Below are positions 1-9,600 of a stretch of 64,000 nt of DNA, piece after piece. Under the pieces are notes generated by a model. It did no database searches, was not told the DNA's origin, and saw only the letters and a list, made by a program, of their open reading frames with translations. Numbering within the stretch: the first letter of the stretch is position 1; each line of letters opens with the position of its first letter. The position numbers and the translations under genes were made by a program. The stretch is taken from assembly GCA_037126765.1 (NCBI GenBank), contig JBBCBC010000043.1, positions 2,976,001-3,040,000 on the forward strand. Reading direction: 5' to 3'. The stretch comes from Stenogyne calaminthoides (lineage: Eukaryota; Streptophyta; Magnoliopsida; Lamiales; Lamiaceae).

Positions 1-599
1 AGAGATTAGAACTGAAGAATTAATCCATGAACGTGAATTAAATTGAAATCATTGGGAAAGACTTGAAAAATTACCACGTTAGTGAATCAAAGCCCCAAAA
101 CTGTGAAGAAGTTGAGAAAAATCGATGAACCTGAACAAGAAAAAAAAACACTAGATAATGTTAGAATAAGAAAAAGAGTAATCGTACCATGAATTGCTTT
201 GAAAAGATTTAACCCTATTTAAAATACGTGAGAAAGAACTGAAAAATTACATTACATAGTTGGCCAAGTTGATACATATAAAAAAGAAGCAATACAAATC
301 AGCAATGGTGAGAGTGAATCATCTTCGTTGAAAGAAAGCGGAATTATTAAACGATGATTAAGATCTATTGAGAAAAAAATGAAAGATGATTTTTTAAGCA
401 GTTAAGATAAAATTAACAGTTAAGATAAAATTAAATTTAAAAGTTTGAATTATAAATAAAAAAAAAAGTGGAAATAAATGAGAAAAAATGGGAATTGAAA
501 CCGCTGGAGATTTAAATCATAGGAATTTAAAATAGCAAATTAATCAGAAAATTAGGAATTTGAATAGTGGAGATAGGAGGAAAAAAACTGGGAAATAGA
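1..599. other. AT-rich intergenic DNA, no gene seen
   Basis: Many poly-A tracts and short interrupted reading frames. I see no domain, splice-bounded exon or element terminus here. Confidence 0.5.
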
Positions 600-690
600 T
601 ATAAGGGGGATCTCTCCGAGCAGATTTCATCGCACGATTCACCGTTACCGACGTAACCCACGGCGCTCCGGTGAATACTCTCTCGATACA
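600..690 (+). other. Possible 5' non-coding exon of the acetyltransferase relic
   Basis: A relatively GC-rich stretch ends in a good donor, CA/GTGAGT, with the GT at 691. The next convincing acceptor (pyrimidine tract then TTTCAG) ends at 2321, just before the reading frame opening at 2361. This suggests a leader exon and a 1.6-kb intron. An 79-codon open frame at 800-1039 inside that intron has no recognisable features. The link is inference from splice signals only. Confidence 0.35.
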
Positions 691-2360
691 GTGAGTTCCT
701 CCCTTTCTCACTCTACCCCTCGAAATATTTAGGTTTGAAGATCCAGATTTATCACCAGTAGAATTTTAATTGTTTTCTGTATACTGCTGTATAGATTAGT
801 TGGTGTATAATTCATGGAGATATCAATCAATTGGTAAAATGTGTTGTGTTTGCCTCCAATATTTGATTGATGTATTAGCATTATTGATTTGCTACTTATT
901 AGTAGTGTTTGTATTCTCTATATTCCAGCAAAATCAATCGCCCATTCATGAAACCCCTTCTCATAATCTGTTAAAATTTATGCGGCGCAAATCTGCCGAT
1001 TCTGCAATTAAATCTTATCTCTCAAGTCTCAACTTATGATTTTAACCAATCTTGAAAGCGGCGCAACTTTCCACTCAGGCATAGAGTAGATTCCGGCTCT
1101 ATTCATCAAGCAAGCGATGCAATTCGCTTGTTTCGATGGATGCAGAATATGTCAACACAATCTTGTGTTTTTGTATATAACAAACTTTTGAGAATTATTG
1201 CTAAAATTGAAGAATACATTGTAGCACTTTCTCTGTTTGAGTAAATGCGTCAATCGGGTCTCCCAATGAACGAGCTCACTATGAACATTGTTACTAATTG
1301 CTGCTGAATTTCTAATTTCTCATGCTTTGTTTTAGGTTATTTATTTGCATGATAAATGCCCAATCATCGTTGCTGATTTTATCATGCTTTGTGTTAGGTT
1401 ATTTATCACGGAATTTCTAATTTCTCATGCTTTGAATATGAGCACGTTTTGTTTTCCCTATTTGCATTCAACGGGTCTTTTGTTGGTTTTGTAATGATTT
1501 TAGACAGGGAAGAATCATACTACTTTTAGTTTGAAAAGGACTAGATAAGCAGTAGACTAGAATATAAGGAAGCTTTGAGATGAAGTTGCTTAGTGATAGA
1601 AGGAATAATATTCCATAAGATGATCTTCTTATCAGAAGCTCTTTACTCTTTTAGATAAGAAGGAACATAATGATCACTAGCAGCAATAGTTGAATGCATT
1701 TTAAAAGGTGTGTAATCACATATTAAAAGGAATACATACTGGCCATAGAAATTCTCAGATTCGGCATCAAAGGAACAATCTGGAGGAATTGTGATTGTGG
1801 CATTAACTGTAAGTTACACATCCTTCCTTTGTCAATGTAATATTCTTTTGAGGTTTTTCGATTGTAGAAGAAAGACATTGTTTTTTTGGTCTGCTACTCA
1901 TGAATATTCTTGCTCAGAGAGAGGTGTATGTGTGGTGAATTTAAAGGTGGAAAGAATCTGGAGAAAATAACAGGATTTTTTACAACTTTGACATTTAATT
2001 ACTCGTGTTTGAACATTATTTTGCTGAAACATAGTTGACCATCTGATGTTCTGGGTATGCTATTGCTAATGTTCGCAATAATTGTTGAATGATGGCACGC
2101 AATATACATATCTGTTGCCCACCAGATGTTTGTCAGGCTGTATATCATCCATTCATATACACTTTTAGGCGAACATATTATGTGATTACTTGATTAATTC
2201 CGTGATAAATGCATGACTTATCATGATTATAAGGTGCACATTCATCGTTGCTGATTTTCACTCATACTTCCTTTTAAATCTTCATTTAACCTCTTCTCTC
2301 TTGATTTTTTTCACATTTCAGAAAGATTTCTCCAATCTTTAAGATCTTGTTCAAGATAAG

Positions 2361-2827
2361 ATGCAAACAGGGCACTCTCCCATACAAGAGACATATAAAG
2401 TTAGAAAACTAGAGATCACGGACAAGAAAAAGGGATTCATCAGCCTACTGCAACAACTGACTGTCTGTGACTCCATCTCCGATGAAGCATTCAAGAACAA
2501 TTCCGGAGATCACCAAATCTGGGAGATGACCATCTTATATGCGTCGTAGAAGACAAGAATTCAGAGAAAATCGTTGCAACTGGAAGTGTGTTTATAGAAA
2601 AGAAATTTATAAGGAATTGTGGCAAGGTTGGTCATATTGAAGATGTTGTGGATTCTAGTGTTCGAGGCAAGCATTTAGGAACAAAGATCATCGAATACCT
2701 GTCGGATCATGCTCGTTCAGTGGGGTATTAAAAGGTGATTCTTGATTGCAGTAGTGAGAACACAAAGTTTTATGAGAGATGTGGATTCAAGCAAAAGGAA
2801 GTTCAAATGGTCAAATACTTTGTTTGA
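2361..2827 (+). pseudogene. GNA1: Glucosamine-6-phosphate N-acetyltransferase (GNAT family), broken copy
   Basis: GNA1 transfers acetyl from acetyl-CoA to glucosamine-6-phosphate in UDP-GlcNAc synthesis. The N-terminal segment (KVRKLEITDKKKGFISLL) and later segments (GSVFIEKKFIRNCGKVGHIE, VRGKHLGTKIIEYL, KVILDCSSENTKFYERCG) match the plant GNA1 fold in order, including the acetyl-CoA loop around the R-G-K-x-L-G motif. The copy is not translatable. A missing and an extra G near 2505-2530 shift the frame and give a stop at 2547-2549. The remainder lies in another frame, has an in-frame TAA at 2729-2731 just before KVILDC, and ends at 2825-2827. Full-length plant GNA1 is about 150 residues, so nearly the whole protein is represented. 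An apparent 5' intron argues against a processed copy and for an old gene duplicate. Sequencing indels could mimic some lesions but would not easily explain all of them. Confidence 0.85.
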
Positions 2828-3229
2828 AGGAGGATCATCTTGCTCAGTTAGCATCCTTGAAAAACGTGGTAACCGCCTTTTTTTGTTAATTTATATAATA
2901 GTATTTGAAATTTAAATATAAAAATTGTTCCCCTTTGTGGTGGAGAATGGAGATTTAGCCTTAGATAGTATTATCATACATAGAAAGTTATCCCTTTTTA
3001 GAAGAAATTTCATACTATATGATGCCCAGAGTCCTGTTTCTGAATCACCTGAGATTGCTTACATATTTCTCAGTCTTTACCTTTTGATATATCTCTGTTT
3101 TTTTACAAGTTTTTCTTTTATGAAACCTTAATTAGCATCCAAGATTGCATTTGTAGGAATTTGTTCATTAGTTTGGAACAGAGTCAATTGGTCGAATATT
3201 CATAAGAAACAAGAAAAATCCAGGTTTAA
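2828..3229. other. Intergenic, no gene seen
   Basis: AT-rich spacer between the acetyltransferase relic and the albumin 3' end. The 68-codon open frame at 2925-3131 is hydrophobic low-complexity translation without family features. Confidence 0.5.
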
Positions 3230-3235
3230 TTTATT
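3230..3235 (-). terminator. Likely poly(A) signal of the 2S albumin gene
   Basis: Minus-strand AATAAA lies about 107 nt downstream of the albumin stop codon, a normal distance for a plant 3' end. Short AT-rich hexamers are frequent in this window, so the assignment rests on position. Confidence 0.5.
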
Positions 3236-3341
3236 CAGAGGAAATACAGACAGGACAAGTAGCATTCTCTTATTACAAAAAAGTCACCGGCTTACTCCCT
3301 CTCATCTTAGCACGGCCGATGGGCCTTAGCCGTCTCTGAAT

Positions 3342-3761
3342 CTAGAGAAAGACGACCTGAAACTGGCATTGTTGGGTCCTCAATCTGCAGATTTGAGGAA
3401 GGCGCTGAGCCTTGTCGTAAACCTGCTGGCTCGGTCGACCCATCTGTTGCCCCATTTGCTGCGCTTGCCTTGCGGCGTGCTGGATTGCTTCACACTCGCA
3501 TCCCTGAGTTTCCATCTCCTTGAGACTCCGGCAGCACGCGTCTCGCACCATCTGCTCTTGCCCACTTGGGTTTCCGATTTCGTCCTGGTATTGGCTGAAC
3601 GGGGAGAGGTAGTCTTGGCATGCCTGGAATCGGCGTTGCTGCACTATCTGCTGGCATTGCTGCCTCGGATTGGCCAGGGAAGTGGTGGTGATTGTGGTGG
3701 CTCCGGCTAGGGCCACCAGAGCCACCAGGAGTGCTGCTGCCAGTGCTACCTTGATTGCCAT
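3342..3761 (-). CDS. 2S albumin seed storage protein precursor
   Basis: Intronless ORF of 139 residues for a sulphur-rich seed storage protein of the prolamin superfamily, deposited in protein storage vacuoles of the embryo. Residues 1-21 are a signal peptide (hydrophobic alanine/leucine core, likely cleavage near Ala21). The mature region has the eight-cysteine skeleton C36, C48, C76-C77, C88-x-C90, C125, C132, i.e. C..C..CC..CxC..C..C. The linker between C48 and C76 is where such precursors are cut into small and large chains. The protein is rich in Gln, Arg and Met (MGQQMG repeat near 103-108) and ends in QCQFQVVFL, close to the sesame-type ending. It is slightly shorter than the roughly 150 residues usual for the family, mainly from a short propeptide. 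2S albumins are often food allergens. The start is the only Met preceding the signal peptide. The gene looks intact, unlike its neighbours. Confidence 0.95.
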   Translation of the reverse strand: MAIKVALAAALLVALVALAGATTITTTSLANPRQQCQQIVQQRRFQACQDYLSPFSQYQDEIGNPSGQEQMVRDACCRSLKEMETQGCECEAIQHAARQAQQMGQQMGRPSQQVYDKAQRLPQICRLRTQQCQFQVVFL

Positions 3762-3798
3762 TGTAGTGAGATCGAGAAGGAGAAATTAAAGAGGTTGG

Positions 3799-3941
3799 TA
3801 TATATTATTGGTGTGGTTGTGTGATGGTGGTTATTTATTTAAAGGGGTTTGGGGGGTTTGCATGCCTTTTACGTGTTGATTCATTGGGGTGTGGTGTGTG
3901 GATGTGTTTTTTTATGGTTTTCTTTTACATCGATGTGCATG
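3799..3941 (-). promoter_or_regulatory. Seed-type promoter of the 2S albumin gene
   Basis: Reading on the minus strand upstream of the ATG at 3761: an AATATATA TATA-like box at 3799-3806, a second AT-box candidate (TTTAAATAAATAA) near 3831-3843, an ACGTG core at 3871-3875, and two RY elements (CATGCA) at 3859-3864 and 3936-3941, 77 bp apart. RY and ACGT-containing elements are the classic binding sites for the B3 (ABI3/FUS3) and bZIP factors that drive seed storage genes. That pathway is established knowledge; its use here is inferred. The nearer TATA would leave a very short leader, so the farther AT-box may be the real one. Confidence 0.6.
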
Positions 3942-5194
3942 CGAATGTTGCCATTTGTGGACATTTGTGTTGCAGGAGTCATGAGGGGAATGAGAGATGC
4001 TGTTTCATAATTCATATTTCACTTGTATTTTTATAATATGTATACATATATACTAGCTCGTAATACAACTTCTCATTAATAGTTTGTATTGCTGAACTAT
4101 TTCAATAAAACAATAGGTTTGCTTTTACAAAAAAAAACAATAAAGCATTTCTAGCCAATCGGAATTGTTAATTTTTGTATTCCGTTTTTCATTTTTAAAA
4201 AATTAATTATTTAATTTTAATTTTATAATTATCTTAATTTTTTTATTTAGTCATTTTCATAAAAAAAAAGAAAAAAAAACATCATCATTTTATCACGCGC
4301 AAGTCATGTATCGTTTAAAATTAAGGTTTTTCGAGCTCACATATATATCACGTGCCGATTAAAACTGAAAATTTTCTAACTCGTAGGTAATGTAAAATTT
4401 GGTTTAAAATGGGGTTTTTTGAGTTTGCAAGACATGTGCCGATTAAAATTAAAAAAAAAAATCAATTTTAATAGGCGACTTGCGCATAACATGAAATTAT
4501 ATTAGTTTGTATTTTTTTGCAAAAATGAGACCAAAATTATTTTATATTTTTTGGTAAAAATGAGACCAAAATTGGGCATTCGAAATGATTATATATGAGA
4601 TTAAAATTAAATAATGATTTTTTTTAAATGAATTACAAGAAAGAATAATAAACTTTATTTTTCTCAAATAAGTCGAAGTAATAAAAAATCCTATCTTGGT
4701 TATAACCAAATAAGTCGGAAGTAAAAAAAAATCCTATCTTGGTTTATATCGTTTCGCTCTTGACATCTCTTATTAATTTCCCTTTCACAATCGTTATGTT
4801 CTCCAATTTCATTTTAATATATATATTAAAGAATATATAATTCTTTAAAATTCGAATATAAACAGCCTTCATAAGCATTCTCTTTAAACTAGGTAGTGCG
4901 AGACGAGTATATATCAAAGCAAACAAAAGACGTATGCTAAGCAGTATTATTTTGAAAAAAAAAAAGATTTCACGTGAACCTGATTCACAAGAGACCTTTT
5001 TTTTTTTTTGGTTCATGGGGACCTACTCCTTTTATTTAAGACACATGATACAATTATGGTGAACGTAAACTAAGCATCCAGAAACAATTCAATATTAAGA
5101 AAAATGCACCCCATTGAAAAGATGGATCAGAACCACCATGTAACTTGGAAACATATCTGAGGATTTTATTGTGAGGTATAACCAAGATTTCTTA
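3942..5194. other. AT-rich spacer with short repeats, no gene seen
   Basis: Contains two near-identical copies of an AAATCCTATCTTGG-containing segment (about 4670-4745) and repeated GTGCCGATTAAAA-type and GAGACCAAAATT-type blocks at 4300-4580. These look like transposon debris, but I could not find paired termini. The 90-codon minus frame at 4744-5016 is low-complexity. Confidence 0.45.
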
Positions 5195-6055
5195 CCTTCC
5201 GCCTCAAAGAAAGATCTGGAGATTGAAGAGCCCTGGCAAGCAGTTCCCTGGCTTGATTCCTTTGAGAAATTTTAGCATTTTTGTTTTGAACGAGAAACCA
5301 TCGAATTACTGGAATTGCGAAAAAAGAGCCAGCATATATCTGCAAGGTTAGTGTAAAATATTAGAGGATTAAAGAACATATAAATTTAAAAAACCGGGAG
5401 AAATATTTAGGAATATTTACTTGATCACTTTTTGAATGAAGGATTTACTCATGAAGTCTGTGATTTTAGGTTTGTTGTAAAAAAACATGACATATTGCAT
5501 TATCAGTTTATCACTCTTAAAGAGTCAGAACCGACTTAGTTCAGTTCATATAGAGCGAACTAGCCATGTAAGAGTACTTAATAATAATAGCATACCTGAA
5601 GCAGGGGAAATATATTGGACACAAATGATATGAGTCCACCTTGGCTAACTGACATATCCTTCAAGTTAAAATTCAGACAAATAAGTCAAGACTTAGCCAG
5701 AGGAACTAAATCATATTAACAGAAATCAAAGGAAAACAGAATCGTTACTTCAACATGGCACCAAGAAATATAACCCCAAATAGATTAAACGCACCAAGGC
5801 CAGCCACCATTGCCCTCTCCCGAGGCACTAGCTTTTCTGTAGAAAATAATATTAATATAAGAAAGGGAATGATATAAGCAAAAGTTCAACACTGAAAACA
5901 AAAAAATGAGTACCTAAATTGCCAATTTTTTTCCTTGAAAACCTTTTCAACTTCTCCAACCCATTCAGCCCATTTTTTTTCCAACGTACTCCTTGCGATT
6001 ACTCCTCTGTGGAGCAGCAGTGCGTTGTAGTGATGGAAAACGGTATAAAATATTC
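5195..6055 (-). pseudogene. Exon blocks of an unrecognised membrane protein gene, probably decayed
   Basis: Four coding-looking blocks in minus-strand order: about 6055-5940 (charged, EWVGEVEKVFKEKNW), 5835-5745 (LVPRERAMVAGLGAFNLFGV then a hydrophobic run), 5660-5597 (SQGGLISFVSNIFPLLQ) and 5343-5196 (IYAGSFFAIPVIRWF, then a basic helix RNQARELLARALQSPDLSLR). Several edges carry GT or AG splice dinucleotides. The third and fourth blocks join in frame; the first two joins are out of phase as I read them. Two hydrophobic segments followed by a charged helix fit a small organelle membrane protein, and the pattern reminds me of an uncharacterised plastid protein. I cannot name it. Conserved-looking coding with broken phases suggests a gene relic. 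Confidence 0.5.
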
Positions 6056-6060
6056 CCCTG

Positions 6061-6907
6061 CAGTACACGTAATTAATAAAAACAGAGTAACTAATCCCAT
6101 GACTCGTACAAATAAACAGAGCCTTTAATCCTATGACTTATATATTGAATTAAAATAGTCTAAGTATTGAACTATTAACATTTAGCGGTTCCTGATTATG
6201 TTGTCATATTAGATGGTTCAAGACCTAATCTAAGTTGTTTTACGTATGAAACTATAATGATTTTAAGTATTGAACTGTAAAGTTTACCAAGTCTACATTG
6301 AATAGATATAACAATATTGCATAGCTTAAAACTAGTCCAAGATGTGGTTATTGACTTGCCACCTTTAAAGCAAATGCAAACCTAGAAAAGGTACCTAAAA
6401 AAAGACATTACAAGGAGTAAACTGGAGCGATTTAACATCCATATAAGATAATTCTAAGCTTCTAATTTAACATATGAAATAATACTAATCTTCTTGAACT
6501 TATGACAAACTTATGATGAACAACTACATAATTAAGATGGTTTGAAGCCACATGCATTTCTACATATTAGAAAACCATAATTCAAGCTGACCTCTTCAAT
6601 GGATGTACTGCAATGGGGGAAAAGTAGCAGCTTAAACCCTGCTCTTGAAATTAACAATGGCTCCTGAAGTGTGTGTATTGCAGACAATGGCTCTAAAGTG
6701 TACACTGCAGGGATTCGAGCAGCCAAACGAACCTTCAATTTAGAAATTCAAGCACATTGCAGCCGAGTAGCTGTGGGCGTACAGATACTCGATCGAGTCC
6801 CACTTATAAGAGCATTACTCATATCCCTGTTTTCAGTGCTCTTATTCCACCACCACAGCTCTTTAGATCTAGACAATCTATAGAACCTTGAGATCATTTA
6901 TGTGGGA
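6061..6907. other. No gene seen
   Basis: AT-rich sequence between the membrane-protein exon blocks and the 3' end of the PPR relic. A 68-codon minus frame at 6532-6738 could be noise or a lost upstream exon; no motif supports it. Confidence 0.4.
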
Positions 6908-8366
6908 TTAACGCGTAGGGCCTTTGTATCTAGAAAGGCCATCCATCAACACATTGTAAGTTGCAATATCAGGTATGTATCCTTGATCCAGCATGTCATT
7001 CACCAAAACTTCCCCCTCCTTTCTTCTACCTTCTTTTGTATAACCCGAGATCAAAATCCTATACACCATACCATCTGGTCGGAAACCCTTTTTTGAAGCC
7101 AATAGCCTCAACTTATTTGCTTCCACTGCTTCTCCCATATCACACATATCCTCAAGTAGACAACTAAACGTCACACTATCCAGTATTATTCCCTCGTTAA
7201 GCATTTTCCTCATTAAATCAACTGCCTTTTCTAACCTTCCAACTCTTCGTAAACCTTCAATCAAAGTTGTACAAGCAATCAAGCTCGGCGTACATCCTTT
7301 GTCCCACAACTCAGCCACCAATTCAAATGCCCTATCTGCGTTCCCATTATCACAAAGCATTTCAATTAACACGAAATAATCAAACTCCCTAGGTAAAACT
7401 CCTTTCTTCATAAACTCAATCATCAAATCAGCTGCTTCCATTACCTTCCCTTGTCTACATAGCCCATCAGCCAAGATCTCACACGTTACACACGAGAAAT
7501 CACATCCTAGCTCGATCATCTCGTGTGCCATTCCAACCGCCTGCTCCACTTTTCCACCCTTAAAGAATCCCTTGATCAATGTGTTGAAACTAACTACATT
7601 TGGAACACACCCTTTTTTCTTTCATCTCCCTAAATACCTCCAACGCTAATCCAAATTTATTATTCTTACAATACCCACTAATCAAGATATTAAACGTGAT
7701 CGTCTCTGGTTTTACCCTGTCCCTAATCATCCTCCTAGAGAACTCCAACCCTTCATCCAATTTCCTAGCTTAACAAAACCATGAATCACTATATTATACA
7801 ATGCAGCATTTGGCTTACCATCAATTAGCCTTTTTCATAATATCAAACACATGGAGTGCATCATCAAATCTACCAGATCTACAAAACGAACTAATTGAAA
7901 CACGGAATATCGGTTCAGTTTTAGGGCACGAGAAGATACCGTCTGAGCAGGGGCAAGGATTGGAGGATATGAACTCGAGCAGCTATCGGAGGGAATCGAG
8001 GCGGTGTGTGGATGTGAGAGAGCGCACCATGTACTCGAACGTGGAGTGATCATGGTGGAACGAGTCGAGTGTGGCGACGTAACGGAAGAGATGGTAGTCG
8101 AGGTGGCTGAGCGTAGGGTGGTGGTGGAGGCGGGATTTGTAGAAATGGAGGAGTTCTTCTGGTTTGATGGCGATGGGGTCCTTTTTGAGGTAGGATTGGA
8201 AGAGAGTGGTGCGTTTGGTTAACTGGGTTTGGGCTGTGATTGAATTGATCGGCGGAGTTAGGGCGGAGACGGAGGAAGAGAGGTCGGAGTGTTGCGACGG
8301 TGGCAGCGGTGTTGGGGGGTGGTGTCGGGATTTGGGGAATCTTTTTAGGGCTAGATTTCTGGACAT
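6908..8366 (-). pseudogene. P-class pentatricopeptide repeat (PPR) protein, broken
   Basis: PPR proteins bind organellar RNA through tandem 35-residue helical hairpins. The intact C-terminal frame (7579-6908, 223 codons) has at least six P-type repeats, recognisable by phrases such as VTCEILADGLCRQGKV, LIACTTLIEGLRRVGRL, VTFSCLLEDMCDMGEA and IATYNVLMDGLSRY. The N-terminal frame opens at the Met at 8366 (a further upstream Met at 8498 is in frame but less likely) with a basic, Ser/Pro-rich presequence fitting organelle import. Between them the frame is broken at least four times: an in-frame TAG at 7983-7985, a TGA at 7821-7823, and frameshifts near 7756-7770 and 7609-7622. Between the lesions PPR coding continues (KPNAALYNIVIHGFVK, KPETITFNILISGYCK), so this was one uninterrupted gene. 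Gene identity within the large PPR family is not assigned. Confidence 0.85.
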
Positions 8367-9211
8367 GCCGCCGTGTATAGTGGCTGCGCCGCCGTCCCCT
8401 TTTCGACGATTCTCTTCAGTTGCGGGTGAAGTCAATTGATGAGGAACACTAGATCGATCCTCAAACAACTTTTTTATGATACTGTACGGTATGTACACAG
8501 CAAACAGTCATGTCTCGGGCCCTTCTGCATAAATAACCTATGATATTTTCCAATTCCTCCTACACCAATTCCTCCTACACCAATTCCTCCTGTAAAAGAA
8601 CAACATTTTTTCCAATTATATGACTTATAAATTATAAAAAGCACGGTAACAAAATAACGAACGGGATAAAAGAAAAACTATAATTTCAAGTGCTTGTCAA
8701 TGCCCGGACCATTTTTACAGAAACAAGAAAATATTTAAAATTTGAAAAGTGAGAAAATACAAAATAATTTTCAAATCAAGAAAATGTTAAACCTATGAGC
8801 AGAGCAACCCTCAACAATAAAAGAAATATACATTAGTTAAAACACACTTGTAGATTAAAGGCACAAACACATCTACAAAATAAAATAAGGAAAACAAAAA
8901 ATGACTACCTTTTCAAAAGGTTGTGCTGTGTGGATTCTCGCTTTTTTTCATTTTTTTCTTTTTCGCCATGGCCGTTTTAATAAAAGAATGAAGGTTTGAT
9001 ATTAAAGAGGAGGTGAGGACTGAGGAGCAGAGCAATGGTGAAACAGAGTGGAAAGAGAAATGGAAAGAGGAAACCCTAATAAGCGGTTCTTATACGTGCC
9101 GTGTTCGGACTATGGGCCCAATTTTTCTTTAAATAGCATAATATGATTTGGAGGCCTGCCTCGGGCTTCCTTAATATAATAAAAAAAAAAAATTCACTAT
9201 TGACTTCAATA
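8367..9211. other. Intergenic, no gene seen
   Basis: Holds the presumed leader and promoter of the PPR relic and a small direct repeat (CACCAATTCCTCCTA, about 8565-8590). No domain or element terminus was found. Confidence 0.4.
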
Positions 9212-9440
9212 CTCTTTCCGTCAAATATTTATTTACCCTTTTTCATAAAAATAATAAAATAATTACTACTTTTTTTCTGTTCCCTTCTATTATTTTAAAA
9301 TTACATTTTCATTAAATAAAGTAAAAATAACTATAATACTTTCAATTAGATTTTATTTTATCCCTTTAAATATTAACAAACAACTTTCACATTAAAATTC
9401 ATATCGAAAAAAAGGATAAATAAGTATTGGATGAAGAGAG
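9212..9440. mobile_element. Stowaway-type MITE
   Basis: 229-bp element with imperfect terminal inverted repeats: left end CTCTTTCCGTCAAATA, right end on the other strand CTCTCTTCATCCAATA. It is flanked by TA on both sides (9210-9211, 9441-9442). TA duplication and a CTCYYTCCGTC-like terminus are the hallmarks of non-autonomous Tc1/mariner (Stowaway) elements. Confidence 0.75.
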
Positions 9441-9600
9441 TATAAGAAAACTATTTAAACTTTTAAAAGCGATAAAATACAAAATAATTTTCAGAACTGA
9501 AGTTGTTACACACGAATTTTATTACTTAAAAAACAATATAACAAATAAACTTGCGTTACCACACACTTGCAGATTGAAGACACAAGCAGATACACAAAAT

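Noticed and set aside
800..1039. 79-codon plus-strand ORF as a small gene
   Set aside because: Lies in the probable first intron of the GNA1 relic; hydrophobic composition from AT-rich DNA, no motif, no splice support.
3369..3710. 113-codon plus-strand ORF
   Set aside because: Antisense shadow of the 2S albumin coding sequence; the minus strand has the signal peptide and the cysteine skeleton.
7983..8498. Intact short PPR-neighbour gene of 171 codons
   Set aside because: Coding similarity continues past its stop codon in the same and neighbouring frames, so it is the N-terminal part of the broken PPR gene.
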